Below, one piece after another: positions 26,460-35,989 of a stretch of DNA of 46,255 nt; the first letter of the stretch is position 1; every line of letters begins with the position of its first letter. Source of the DNA: Lachnospiraceae bacterium (lineage in GTDB: Bacteria; Bacillota; Clostridia; Lachnospirales; Lachnospiraceae); the NCBI GenBank assembly GCA_015056945.1, contig SVFH01000023.1:1-46255 (forward strand), read 5' to 3'. Below the pieces are notes generated by a model that made no database searches, was not told the origin of the DNA, and saw nothing but the letters and a program-made list of their open reading frames with translations. A program made the position numbers and the translations under genes.

Positions 26460-27695
26460 ATGAAAGCAGTAGGAATTATAGCGGAATATAATCCGTTTCA
26501 CAACGGACATTTATATCATATTAAAAAAGTAAGAGAAATGACAAATGCAGACTATATCGTTGTCGTTATGAGCGGAGATTTTACGCAACGCGGAATCCCT
26601 GCACTCATCAACAAACACAGTCGTGCCAAAATGGCGTTAAAAGCAGGCGCCGATTTGGTCTTTGAACTTCCCTCCTATTATGCCACGGGAAGTGCAGAAT
26701 ATTTTGCATCCGGTGCCATTGCTCTTTTAGACAAGCTTGGCATCATTGATTGTATCTGTTTTGGAAGCGAATGCGGTGATATCAAAATTCTAACGGACAT
26801 TGCAAGGTTTTTAAATAATGAAACGAAACAATTGTCAGAATCTATCCAATCAAAAATCCGCGAAGGCTTATCCTATCCTCTTGCACGTGCTGAAGCAATC
26901 GGTGAATTGATTCCTGAATCCTATGAACATGTGGAAGCATTAAGTTCGCCCAACAACATTTTGGGTATCGAATATATCAAAGCTATTTTGAGGAGAAACA
27001 GTACAATCACACCATATACTAACTTCAGAATGGGCGCAGGTTATCATGATAAAATGCTTTCGGAAAATATGAGTTCTGCTCTTTCCATCCGACAGTCTCT
27101 GTTAGAAAACAACTCATTGGAAATGATTGAATCTTCTGTACCGCAACATGTGTTTACCATTATGCAGAAACATTTTTGCAAGACATTTCCTATTTATAAT
27201 GACGATGTATCATTAATACTTAAATATAAGCTTTTGCTGGATGAGCGTAACGGCTATACTTCTTATGTGGATATTTCCGAAGACTTATCTGCAAAAATCA
27301 AGAAAAATCTTAAAAAATATAAAAATTTCGGTCAATTCTGCGACTTGCTGAAATCAAAAGACATTACCTATGCCAGAGTAAGTCGCTGCCTGACACACAT
27401 TCTGTTAAATCATAAAAAAGAAGATTTACAAAACTATATTGATAATGATTACATCTTTTATGCCAGAATTCTCGGCCTGCGTAAGGATGCAACAGAATTA
27501 ATGTCAGCTCTTAAGTTACATTCGGAAGTTCCGATTATCTCTAAACTGGCTGACGCAAAAAAACAATTATCACCGATTGGAATTCAAATGCTTGAAGACG
27601 ATATTCGTTCCTCACAAATTTATGATTCTATTCTTTGTGATAAATTTAATGCAAAACCTATCAATGAATATTCTAAAGAAATCGTTGTTCTGTAA
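26460..27695 (+). CDS. tmcAL: tRNA(Met) cytidine acetate ligase TmcAL
   Basis: TmcAL (formerly YlbM) activates acetate with ATP and acetylates the wobble cytidine of elongator tRNA-Met. The 411-aa product begins 'MKAVGIIAEYNPFHNGHLYH', containing the nucleotidyltransferase HxGH motif, followed by 'GDFTQRGIPALINKHSRAKM' and 'FELPSYYATGSAEYFASGA'. AAGGAAAGG precedes the ATG. It is divergent from pta, an arrangement common in Clostridia, where both genes relate to acetyl units. Confidence 0.95.
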   Translation: MKAVGIIAEYNPFHNGHLYHIKKVREMTNADYIVVVMSGDFTQRGIPALINKHSRAKMALKAGADLVFELPSYYATGSAEYFASGAIALLDKLGIIDCICFGSECGDIKILTDIARFLNNETKQLSESIQSKIREGLSYPLARAEAIGELIPESYEHVEALSSPNNILGIEYIKAILRRNSTITPYTNFRMGAGYHDKMLSENMSSALSIRQSLLENNSLEMIESSVPQHVFTIMQKHFCKTFPIYNDDVSLILKYKLLLDERNGYTSYVDISEDLSAKIKKNLKKYKNFGQFCDLLKSKDITYARVSRCLTHILLNHKKEDLQNYIDNDYIFYARILGLRKDATELMSALKLHSEVPIISKLADAKKQLSPIGIQMLEDDIRSSQIYDSILCDKFNAKPINEYSKEIVVL

Positions 27696-27713
27696 AAAGA
27701 ACAACGATTTCTT
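27676..27713 (+). terminator. Terminator overlapping the 3' end of tmcAL
   Basis: A stem of about 14-16 bp (GAAATCGTTGTTCT and its complement) has the tmcAL stop codon (27693-27695) in its 6-base loop, followed by CTTATTTT. The last five or so codons form the left arm. Confidence 0.87.
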
Positions 27714-27772
27714 ATTTTAACCATATAACAACCGTAAACGATAATAATCTTTTCCTCTTATGTTTACAAAAA

Positions 27773-27797
27773 GAAGCCGGCAGAAACTGCCGGCTTC
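27773..27797. terminator. Terminator of the BspA-like gene
   Basis: An 11-bp GC-rich stem GAAGCCGGCAG with its complement around AAA; on the minus strand it is followed by TTTTTG. It lies just past the stop at 27803. Confidence 0.92.
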
Positions 27798-27802
27798 CTC
27801 TT

Positions 27803-30800
27803 TTAATATTCTTTTTTCTTTAACCACATAAAGAAATTTTTCTGAACAATTTTGAATTTAACAGTAATTGTACCACCATAATTACCGGTACCTCTTAAGG
27901 TTACTGTACCCGTTCCCTTATTTACGTTATTTGTATAGGATACGATTTCGTAATCGTTCGTTGAAAGAACAGTCGTTCCAACCTTAACTACGATATCTTC
28001 TTTTCCGGGTTTCACTTCCGAACCGGTAAAGAACTGCTGCTTGACAGTTACTTTTGCTTTTGCAATAGAAGCTTTCGTAATTCTGTACTGGCCAACATAT
28101 TCGCCAACATAATTTCCTTTACCGGAAATTGTAATCTTAATTACTGTTTCAACAGGTAAAATATCACCATTCTGAATCTTCTCTCCTGCTTTTCTGTAAG
28201 TCTTCTTACCCTTATTAGTTACGTAGCAGTTAGTAGCATATTCGTATTTAAATGTTGCATTATAATCAGTACCTGCTTTTAAAGCCTTACCATCGAAATC
28301 CTTTAATACAGGTTTAATCATATAAATCTCAGAAGCTTTCTGATATACAACATCCTGTAAGAACGCATTCATTTTAGATAATTCCTGTGCCTTAATGCTG
28401 TATGTAACAGTAACAGAGCCTTTAAAGTTTTTCTTGCCCTTAATTGTCATAGATGCAAGACCGACTTTTTTATTGTTCTTATATGAAACAGTATAATCTT
28501 TTCCTGATTTTAAATCCTGTCCCAAATAAGTAATTAACATTTCGGGTCTTGTACCACCCTTAACAAATGCAAACGGAGTATCCGCTGAAACAAGTTTTCC
28601 ATTCTCGTCAAACAAGTTAACTTTTGCTGCTGTCATATTTGCAGCAACAATTTTAAAGGATTTCTTTACAGTTCCTGAATATCCGCCAAGACCTGAAAAT
28701 ACAACAGATGCTGTACCTGCTTCTTTATTCTTGGCATAGCTTAAAATTTCATAATCTCTACCCAAAACAAGCTGTGTACCATTGAAAAATACCGTTGCAT
28801 CAATCGCATCAGTGCCTTTTCCTAATTCAATAGCCTTTCCTGTATAAGGAACAGAGGTCTTATTGAACATAATCTGAGTCTTTTTCATCAAAGCAATCGG
28901 CTTGATTGTAAAGCTTACTCTCTTCACACCTGTATAAGAATTCATACCTTTAATCACAGCATAAGCTGTACCAACAGCAGTATTATTCTGATATTCAAGC
29001 TTATAATCCGTACCTTCTGTCAAAACAGTCTTACCCATTTTAACAACAACAGCAGGTTTTTGTGCAGTACCGGTATAATTTACGGACTTCACAACGGAAA
29101 CACTTGCTTTAGAAATCAAAGTCTTTTCCTGTAATACAAACTGAACAATCTTTGTTCCTGCATAATTTCCTGCACCGTCTACCTGAATGCGATAAGAACC
29201 GCCTTCAACATATCCGCCAATAGATGAATCAGGATAAGAAACTTTGAAATCTTTCTTGTTTTTCAGTTTCTTTCCTTCATAGTATACTGTAGGAACCGGT
29301 TTCTGAATTTTACCATTTGCAATAGCATATACATCATCAATGATAAAATCATCTGACTCAATATTGATCGGTAAAATATTAAACTTCACAACTACTTTGC
29401 CTTTGTAATTGCCTTTTGCAGTAATTGTAATACTGGGTGCTTTTTTGGCATTTACATCAGCAGCATTCTTGTTATTGGAATACTTAATAGTATAATCTGT
29501 TTTCTCTGTTAAAAGAGTCTTGTAGTCATATACTCTTAAATCAAAAGTAACAGCACTTCCGTTATAAGTAACATCTTTTACCCCTGCAACCCAGATTTTA
29601 TTAGGAACCTTGGTTGCATCAGAATAAATAGCTCTATCTTCCGGTAAAATATCTCCCCAGTATGTCGCTTCATTCACAACTGTGTACTTAAACTCAGCAA
29701 CAGGGCTGTCATTATATCCGTCTTTTACTGCGATTGCTTTAATTGTAACGTTCTTATTAATAACAATTCCGTCTACATAAAGCGCACTCTTAAATGTAGG
29801 CTTAGAACCATCCACTGTATAGTGAATCTGCGCACCGGGAGTTGATGTCTTAAGCATTACTTTCGTTCCCGCAAAAACTTCAGTACCGCTAATAATATCA
29901 GCTGTAGGTGCATCAGTTGCAATTGAACTCTTCCAACGAGCGTAAAGAGTATGGTTTTCAGGTATAATAACTACAGAATCAGAAGTAATCTGAACACCAC
30001 CTTCAGTAATCCAACCAAGGAATTCAAATCCCTCTCTAGTTGCAGTCGGAAGATTTGTGCCGTATGTTTCACCATAAACAACAGTCATACTTGACTTTGA
30101 AACTTTTGCGCCTTCTCCGTTACCGTCAAATTTAACAGTAATTCTTTTTGCGGTCCATTTTGCATAAATGGTAAGATCACCTGTGGAACCTTTTGCAATA
30201 TTCGTTATTTTTCCTTTACTTAACGAAGGATCTTTGTACCATCCGCCAAATGTATATCCTTCTCTCGTAGGATTCTTGAATTCAAACTCATCTTCAATAC
30301 TATACTCTGTGGGATTATCCGGATGATTTTCACCACCGTTCAACTCATACGTAATCGTATATTTTCCCTGATTCCATTTCGCATAAAGAGTAAAGTCTCC
30401 CGTTCTGCCTGTTAAATCGAAAACTTGAGTTTCAAATTCAGGTTCTAAATACCATCCGTCAAAAGAATAACCTTCTTTTGTTGCCGGATAGAACGTAAAT
30501 TCATCTCCCTCTTCATAACCAAGAATATTTCTAATATCATTCTTACCGCCGTCCAATACATAAGTAATGGAATTAATTGTTTCACACTGATTTGCAAATC
30601 CGTTTGCCGCAAGCCAGGTGGCCGCATAAGAATCTTTTACGACATAAAATTTCGCATTAATACAACCCTTAAATGCATAATCACCTATAGATGATACTGA
30701 AAAAGGAATTTTAACCTTCTTCAATCCTGAACATCCATTAAATGCATATTTGCCGATTGTCTCTACACCACTGGGAATTTCGATACTTTCAAGTGCATAA

Positions 30801-33484
30801 CAATTGTTAAATGCATAATCATCTATGCTGGTAACATTTTCACCTTCAAATTCAATACTCTTCAAAGATGTATTTTCATCAAAACAATGATCTTTAATAC
30901 AAGTCACACCCTGAGGAATTACATAGGATGAAATATTATTACAACCCTTAAATGCACTTGATCCAAGAGTAACCAAACCTTGCGGTAACTCAAAAGAAGT
31001 TAACGATTCACAACCTGCAAATGCATAATTTCCGATTTCAGAAACGGTATCCGGCAAAGTAATCGTCTTTAATCCGGTACATTCGCTGAATGCAGATGTT
31101 CCGATTACAGAAAGAACACAACCCTCGCCAAAGTGAACTGCTGAAAGATTTACAATATTTGCAAAAGAATATTCTCCAATTCTACTAAGTGATACCGGAA
31201 GATAAATCTCTACGGGAACTGCTTCCTGCGTTGTTTGATTAATAGAAAACTTTGCACCATAGAATAAATAAGCCGGAATCATTGTAACTTTATTACCAAT
31301 TAAAATAGTATGAATATTACAATTTTTAAAAATATCTTTACTAGAGGATGTTACAGCAATTGCGTTATATTTTATAGTTGTCAAAACCTCGCATCCCAAA
31401 AATGCAGAAGAACCGATTTTACTAACATTCTCCGGAATAATAATTTCCTTCAAATTAACGCAATATGAAAATGCAGATGCACCAATGTCTACTACCGTAT
31501 CAGGAATCTTAATGTCAACAATCGCGGTACAGTATGTAAAAGCATTCTTTCCGATTGATTCCAACTGTGAGCCGGATTCAAATTTCACAGAGGTAATATT
31601 TGTCGGAACTGTTTTTGATCCTGCAAATGCATTGTCACCAATTTCAGTAACAGTTGCCGGAATTGTAATACTAGCAGACGAAGCAAAATGCGCTTTACTG
31701 AATAACTTATCAGGAATCACCTGCATACCTGCCGGAAATACTACATTATTTAAATAACACTCTTCAAATATACCTTCACCACAATCCGATATATTATTTG
31801 ACAAAATCTTAAGTGTAACAACCGAAGAACAAGTTTTAAAAGCATTAGCTCCAATTGTTATAATTCCTTCACCCAAAGTAAGATTCTTAATACTTTCACA
31901 TCCGTAAAAAGCTTGCTTACCAATAAATGAAATAAAAGAAGGAATTACTAATTCACTTGTCTTTCCGCTCTGAACATTTGAAAAAGAAATCGTTGTCAGG
32001 TTTATACAATCCATAAATACTTCTGCGTTAAGCGAAGTAATATATTTTGATAAAACAGGATTATCCAGCATTACACAACCTCTAAATGCCCCTATACCTA
32101 ACTCGGTAACGGAATCCGGAATTGTAATTTTTTCTAATACAATACAGTTTTGGAATGCATAATTTCCAACAATTGTAACAGTATCTGCAATTTTAACATC
32201 TGAAAGACTAATACAATCTTTGAACATGCCATTACCGACTGCAAAAGAACCGGAAGGAATTTCAATCGACTCCAAAGCAATACAGTCTTCAAAAACATTT
32301 CCGCCAACTTCAATAATAGCATTTGACAAAGAAATATCAATAAGCTCCTTACAACCTGCAAAAGCACTGTTCCAAAGACGGGTTACAGAATTCGGAATCT
32401 GAACTTTCGTAATACTGGTACAATTCATAAATGCTTTTTCTTCAATCATTTTTAGAGAAAGCGGTAATGTAAAATTCTGAAGTTCAGAACAATCTGCAAA
32501 AGCTTGTTTACCAATTGAAGCAAGCGCAGAAGGTTTTGCAGTTGTATTCTCAAATCTAAGATTTTTTAAATTAGATCCTTTAAACGCATTTTCTCCGATT
32601 TCCTGAATATAGCTCGGAATAATAAGTTCAAATCCACCTGAAAAAGTTGCTCTACAGAACAATCCTGAAGGAACAACAGTATTTTTTGAAAATACAATAT
32701 TTGAAATTTTACAACCTTTAAAAATTCCTGTCGAATTCAAACAAACAATATTATTCGCTTCAATAACTACTGTAGATAAACTTAATGAATCTGCAAAAGC
32801 AGCTGAGCCGATTGAAATCAAGCCTTCTGTAAGTGTTATTTCCGTAATGCTGATACAACCTTGAAATGCACTTTCCTCTATTTTCTGCAAAGACTCAGAA
32901 AAAATAACCTCTTCAAGCGAAGTACAACCATAAAATGCAAATTTTTTAATATCAGTTAACTGACTACAATTTGAAAAATCAATTTTTTCAACACTTTCGT
33001 TATATTCAAAAGCACGAACACCTATGTATGTCAATTTTGATCCGGATTCAAATCGTAATTCAGTAAATGCCAAATCTTTTAACTCGTCTTCCGCTAAAAT
33101 GGCTGTAACATTTGCCTTAATGGTCAATACACCATTTTCCAACACATAGTCAGAAGTTGTAAGAGCAACATCCTCTCTTACTTCTTCATCCTCTACCGGC
33201 GTTTCACTTACAGCCTCTTCTGTAGAAACTTCACTACCTGTTTCTTCAACAGGCATCTGTGTACCAACTTCTTCAGAAGGTACTTCAACCACTTCAACTT
33301 CCGAATCTAAAGATTCAACAGGTTCTTCTGATTCATCGACAACTTGATCTTCTGAATCAAGAACATAACCTTGATTTGCCTCGCCCGCAGCCATAACAAC
33401 CATTGCATTTTCACCTAAAGTGGCAAAGAGCATTATAGCAATGCACAACATGGCAAAGATTTTTTTGGTTTTTTTACCAAACAT
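27803..33484 (-). CDS. BspA-like leucine-rich-repeat surface protein with Listeria-Bacteroides repeats and seven C-terminal beta repeats
   Basis: The product is 1893 aa. A signal peptide (residues 1-33, 'FAMLCIAIMLFATLGENAMV', cleavage near VMAAG) is followed by a Glu/Val/Ser-rich linker (35-110). LRR_5 repeats run from about 120 to 960 ('IGDYAFKGC'-type units, including SIGSSAF and TIGKYAF). Three InlB B-repeat/Flg_new domains follow (about 965-1190, each ending 'LYAKW' or similar), then a chitobiase-like domain ('GAQIHYTVDGSKPTF'). Seven beta repeats from about 1297 to the end match the layout of those in the protein at 1252-6432. There is no LPXTG or SLH; the tail is FFMWLKKKEY. Family members bind host proteins or mucus; that role is inferred here. 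GGAGG precedes the ATG. It starts 18 bases after the UPF0210 gene with no terminator between. Confidence 0.9.
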   Translation of the reverse strand: MFGKKTKKIFAMLCIAIMLFATLGENAMVVMAAGEANQGYVLDSEDQVVDESEEPVESLDSEVEVVEVPSEEVGTQMPVEETGSEVSTEEAVSETPVEDEEVREDVALTTSDYVLENGVLTIKANVTAILAEDELKDLAFTELRFESGSKLTYIGVRAFEYNESVEKIDFSNCSQLTDIKKFAFYGCTSLEEVIFSESLQKIEESAFQGCISITEITLTEGLISIGSAAFADSLSLSTVVIEANNIVCLNSTGIFKGCKISNIVFSKNTVVPSGLFCRATFSGGFELIIPSYIQEIGENAFKGSNLKNLRFENTTAKPSALASIGKQAFADCSELQNFTLPLSLKMIEEKAFMNCTSITKVQIPNSVTRLWNSAFAGCKELIDISLSNAIIEVGGNVFEDCIALESIEIPSGSFAVGNGMFKDCISLSDVKIADTVTIVGNYAFQNCIVLEKITIPDSVTELGIGAFRGCVMLDNPVLSKYITSLNAEVFMDCINLTTISFSNVQSGKTSELVIPSFISFIGKQAFYGCESIKNLTLGEGIITIGANAFKTCSSVVTLKILSNNISDCGEGIFEECYLNNVVFPAGMQVIPDKLFSKAHFASSASITIPATVTEIGDNAFAGSKTVPTNITSVKFESGSQLESIGKNAFTYCTAIVDIKIPDTVVDIGASAFSYCVNLKEIIIPENVSKIGSSAFLGCEVLTTIKYNAIAVTSSSKDIFKNCNIHTILIGNKVTMIPAYLFYGAKFSINQTTQEAVPVEIYLPVSLSRIGEYSFANIVNLSAVHFGEGCVLSVIGTSAFSECTGLKTITLPDTVSEIGNYAFAGCESLTSFELPQGLVTLGSSAFKGCNNISSYVIPQGVTCIKDHCFDENTSLKSIEFEGENVTSIDDYAFNNCYALESIEIPSGVETIGKYAFNGCSGLKKVKIPFSVSSIGDYAFKGCINAKFYVVKDSYAATWLAANGFANQCETINSITYVLDGGKNDIRNILGYEEGDEFTFYPATKEGYSFDGWYLEPEFETQVFDLTGRTGDFTLYAKWNQGKYTITYELNGGENHPDNPTEYSIEDEFEFKNPTREGYTFGGWYKDPSLSKGKITNIAKGSTGDLTIYAKWTAKRITVKFDGNGEGAKVSKSSMTVVYGETYGTNLPTATREGFEFLGWITEGGVQITSDSVVIIPENHTLYARWKSSIATDAPTADIISGTEVFAGTKVMLKTSTPGAQIHYTVDGSKPTFKSALYVDGIVINKNVTIKAIAVKDGYNDSPVAEFKYTVVNEATYWGDILPEDRAIYSDATKVPNKIWVAGVKDVTYNGSAVTFDLRVYDYKTLLTEKTDYTIKYSNNKNAADVNAKKAPSITITAKGNYKGKVVVKFNILPINIESDDFIIDDVYAIANGKIQKPVPTVYYEGKKLKNKKDFKVSYPDSSIGGYVEGGSYRIQVDGAGNYAGTKIVQFVLQEKTLISKASVSVVKSVNYTGTAQKPAVVVKMGKTVLTEGTDYKLEYQNNTAVGTAYAVIKGMNSYTGVKRVSFTIKPIALMKKTQIMFNKTSVPYTGKAIELGKGTDAIDATVFFNGTQLVLGRDYEILSYAKNKEAGTASVVFSGLGGYSGTVKKSFKIVAANMTAAKVNLFDENGKLVSADTPFAFVKGGTRPEMLITYLGQDLKSGKDYTVSYKNNKKVGLASMTIKGKKNFKGSVTVTYSIKAQELSKMNAFLQDVVYQKASEIYMIKPVLKDFDGKALKAGTDYNATFKYEYATNCYVTNKGKKTYRKAGEKIQNGDILPVETVIKITISGKGNYVGEYVGQYRITKASIAKAKVTVKQQFFTGSEVKPGKEDIVVKVGTTVLSTNDYEIVSYTNNVNKGTGTVTLRGTGNYGGTITVKFKIVQKNFFMWLKKKEY

Positions 33485-33502
33485 CTTTCTTTTTCCTCCT
33501 TT

Positions 33503-34867
33503 TTAATTTTTAAAACTGTGAATCGGTGCGGGAATTCTACCGCCACGATTAACAAACGCATCACAGGACCACGGATTTACCGGCATAATCGGTGCATGCC
33601 CTAATAAACCACCAAATTCAACTGTGTCGCCAACATCTTTTCCGATTACAGGGATAATGCGGACTGCAGTTGTCTTCTGATTAATCATACCTATCGCAAG
33701 TTCATCTGCTATAATTCCAGAAATTGTGGTCGCTTTGGTTGTTCCCGGAATCGCAATCATATCAAGGCCTACCGAGCAGACACAGGTCATAGCCTCAAGT
33801 TTTTCAAGTGTAAGAGCTCCGGCTTCTACAGCATCAATCATCCCCTGATCTTCGCTAACCGGAATAAATGCACCACTTAATCCACCTACATAAGAAGAGG
33901 CCATTACGCCCCCCTTCTTCACCTGATCGTTTAACAATGCAAGAGCAGCCGTTGTTCCTGGGGCTCCGGCATACTCTAAGCCAATTTCACACAAAATATC
34001 CGCAACACTGTCTCCAACAGCAGGTGTGGGTGCTAAAGATAAGTCTACTATACCAAACGGAATTTGTAAACGTTTTGATGCTTCTTTTGCAACAAGTTGT
34101 CCGACTCTTGTCACTTTGAAAGCAGTTTTCTTAATTGTTTCGCATAAAACTTCAAAATTCTCGCCACGAACTTTCTCAAGTGCTGTCTTTACAACGCCCG
34201 GACCGCTGACGCCAACATGAATAACACAATCTGCTTCCGTAACACCATGAAAAGCACCTGCCATAAAAGGATTATCATCGGGAGCATTACAAAAAACAAC
34301 TAATTTAGCACACCCTAACGAGTCTGATTTTTTTGTAGCTTCTGCTGTTTCTTTTATTACTTCGCCCATCATCTTAACCGCATCCATGTTAATGCCGGTT
34401 TTGGTAGATCCCAAATTTATGGAGCTGCAGACCCTGTCCGTATTAGACAAGGCCAACGGAATGGATTTCATTAACAGTTCTTCTGCCGGAGTCATTCCCT
34501 TTGAAACCAATGCAGAATAACCGCCAATAAAATTTACACCGACCGTTTTTGCTGCATCATCAAGCGTTTTAGCAATCGAAGCAAAATCCTCAATTGTTTT
34601 GCAACATGCGCCGCCAATCAAAGCAATCGGCGTAACCGAGATTCTTTTATTTACAATCGGAATACCAAATTCACGTTCAATCTCTTTTCCTGTCTGAACA
34701 AGATCTTTTGCGTATGTTGTAATTTTTCGATATATTTTTTCATTGCATGTTTTTAAGTCCGGGTCTATACAATCCAAAAGACTGATTCCCATCGTTATGG
34801 TTCTCACATCCAGATTTTCTTTTTCAATCATCTGGTTTGTCTCTGCAACCTCATATATATTAATCAT
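33503..34867 (-). CDS. UPF0210 / PFL-like family protein (DUF711)
   Basis: A 454-aa cytoplasmic protein of the DUF711 family, structurally related to pyruvate formate-lyase-like barrels but without a demonstrated reaction. Recognised segments include '[17 protein letters not shown]', '[13 protein letters not shown]', '[17 protein letters not shown]', '[11 protein letters not shown]' and the C-terminal '[12 protein letters not shown]'. It follows the ACT-domain gene by 29 bases, an invariant pairing in Firmicutes that suggests ligand-controlled activity. AAGGAG precedes the ATG. Confidence 0.93.
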   Translation of the reverse strand: MINIYEVAETNQMIEKENLDVRTITMGISLLDCIDPDLKTCNEKIYRKITTYAKDLVQTGKEIEREFGIPIVNKRISVTPIALIGGACCKTIEDFASIAKTLDDAAKTVGVNFIGGYSALVSKGMTPAEELLMKSIPLALSNTDRVCSSINLGSTKTGINMDAVKMMGEVIKETAEATKKSDSLGCAKLVVFCNAPDDNPFMAGAFHGVTEADCVIHVGVSGPGVVKTALEKVRGENFEVLCETIKKTAFKVTRVGQLVAKEASKRLQIPFGIVDLSLAPTPAVGDSVADILCEIGLEYAGAPGTTAALALLNDQVKKGGVMASSYVGGLSGAFIPVSEDQGMIDAVEAGALTLEKLEAMTCVCSVGLDMIAIPGTTKATTISGIIADELAIGMINQKTTAVRIIPVIGKDVGDTVEFGGLLGHAPIMPVNPWSCDAFVNRGGRIPAPIHSFKN

Positions 34868-34896
34868 ATACGATTCTCCTTATCCGTTTATTTACA

Positions 34897-35169
34897 TTAA
34901 ATACGATGCATACTGTCAAAAATATCTTCTCTCTGACACTTAATAACAACACCGATTTCTTCTCCGATTTGTTCAAGCTCACTTGCAACATCCGCAAACG
35001 GTTTCGAAGACTGATTCATATCTGTAATCATCATCATATTAAAATACCCCTGGACAATTGTTTGGGAAATATCTTCAATATTAATATGATTATTTGCAAG
35101 ATAAGTACAAATCTTAGCAATAATTCCAACACCATCTTTTCCAACAACAGTAATAATTGTCTTTTTCAT
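34897..35169 (-). CDS. ACT-domain protein, UPF0237
   Basis: A 90-aa stand-alone ACT domain ('TVVGKDGVGIIAKICTYLAN', 'NINIEDISQTIVQGYFNMMM') of the glycine-cleavage-repressor-like family. ACT domains bind amino acids and act as sensors. Always found beside UPF0210, it is the likely regulatory partner. GAGGAATTG lies before the ATG. Confidence 0.93.
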   Translation of the reverse strand: MKKTIITVVGKDGVGIIAKICTYLANNHINIEDISQTIVQGYFNMMMITDMNQSSKPFADVASELEQIGEEIGVVIKCQREDIFDSMHRI

Positions 35170-35187
35170 AGCAATTCCTCATACTTT

Positions 35188-35985
35188 CTATATTGTCACA
35201 CAGGCAGACACACCGTCTCGTTTCGCAACTAAAATCGGAAAGTCATTTCCGTCATACGGATTATCAGCCATTGTAACTTCTAATTTAACAGTTTCATACG
35301 CCAATTCAGGCAAATTATTCTCTTTACTCAGATGTCCTAATATTATGGTATTCATATTATCATGTAAAATCCGGGATAAGAGTCTCCCGCTTGCCTCATT
35401 CGACAAATGCCCCCTGTTCCCAAGAATTCTTTGTTTCAAAATATACGGATACGGTCCGACCTGCAACATATTCACATCATGATTTGCTTCTAAAAGAATT
35501 GCATCCATACCGCTTAATGCTTCTACCACATCATCCGTATAGGTTCCCATATCCGTTGCAACAGCTATTTTTTTGCCCGAACTTTGAAACTGATATGCCA
35601 CAGGTTCATTTGCATCATGGCTGACCGGTATATTTGATACATTTATATCCTTTAAGTCAAAAGCTTCCCCCGGTGTAATCTCATGAAATAAATCTGTATC
35701 AAAAACACCAAGACTTTTGCAACGCAGAATTCCATCTATTGTTCCTTTTGTTGCGTATATCGGAACACCGAATTTACGTGATATCACACCAAGTCCCTGT
35801 ATATGGTCTGAATGTTCGTGCGTAATTAGAATACCGTCCAAATCCCGACAGCTTAATCCAATCTCATTTAACCCTGCTTCCGTCTTTTTATTACTAATGC
35901 CCACATCAACAAGCAAATGTGTCTGTTCCGTACCGACATAAATGCAGTTTCCGCTGCTACCGCTGGCAATACTTACCAATCTCAT
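35188..35985 (-). CDS. Metallo-beta-lactamase-fold hydrolase, WalJ/YycJ type
   Basis: A 265-aa protein with the zinc motif THEHSDHIQG (about residues 54-63), the start 'MRLVSIASGSSGNCIYVGTE', a further His at 'VSHDANEP', and 'LGHLSKENN' near the end. WalJ-like proteins are putative nucleases linked to coordination of replication and cell division. Here it lies between the FtsA-like and ACT genes rather than with walRK. It starts 4 bases after the upstream gene. Confidence 0.9.
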   Translation of the reverse strand: MRLVSIASGSSGNCIYVGTEQTHLLVDVGISNKKTEAGLNEIGLSCRDLDGILITHEHSDHIQGLGVISRKFGVPIYATKGTIDGILRCKSLGVFDTDLFHEITPGEAFDLKDINVSNIPVSHDANEPVAYQFQSSGKKIAVATDMGTYTDDVVEALSGMDAILLEANHDVNMLQVGPYPYILKQRILGNRGHLSNEASGRLLSRILHDNMNTIILGHLSKENNLPELAYETVKLEVTMADNPYDGNDFPILVAKRDGVSACVTI

Positions 35986-35989
35986 CTGT

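Noticed and set aside
30600..33100. Repeated DNA pattern considered as a CRISPR-like array
   Set aside because: Spacing is irregular and the repeats encode leucine-rich repeat units within one open frame. It is protein repetition, not a CRISPR array.
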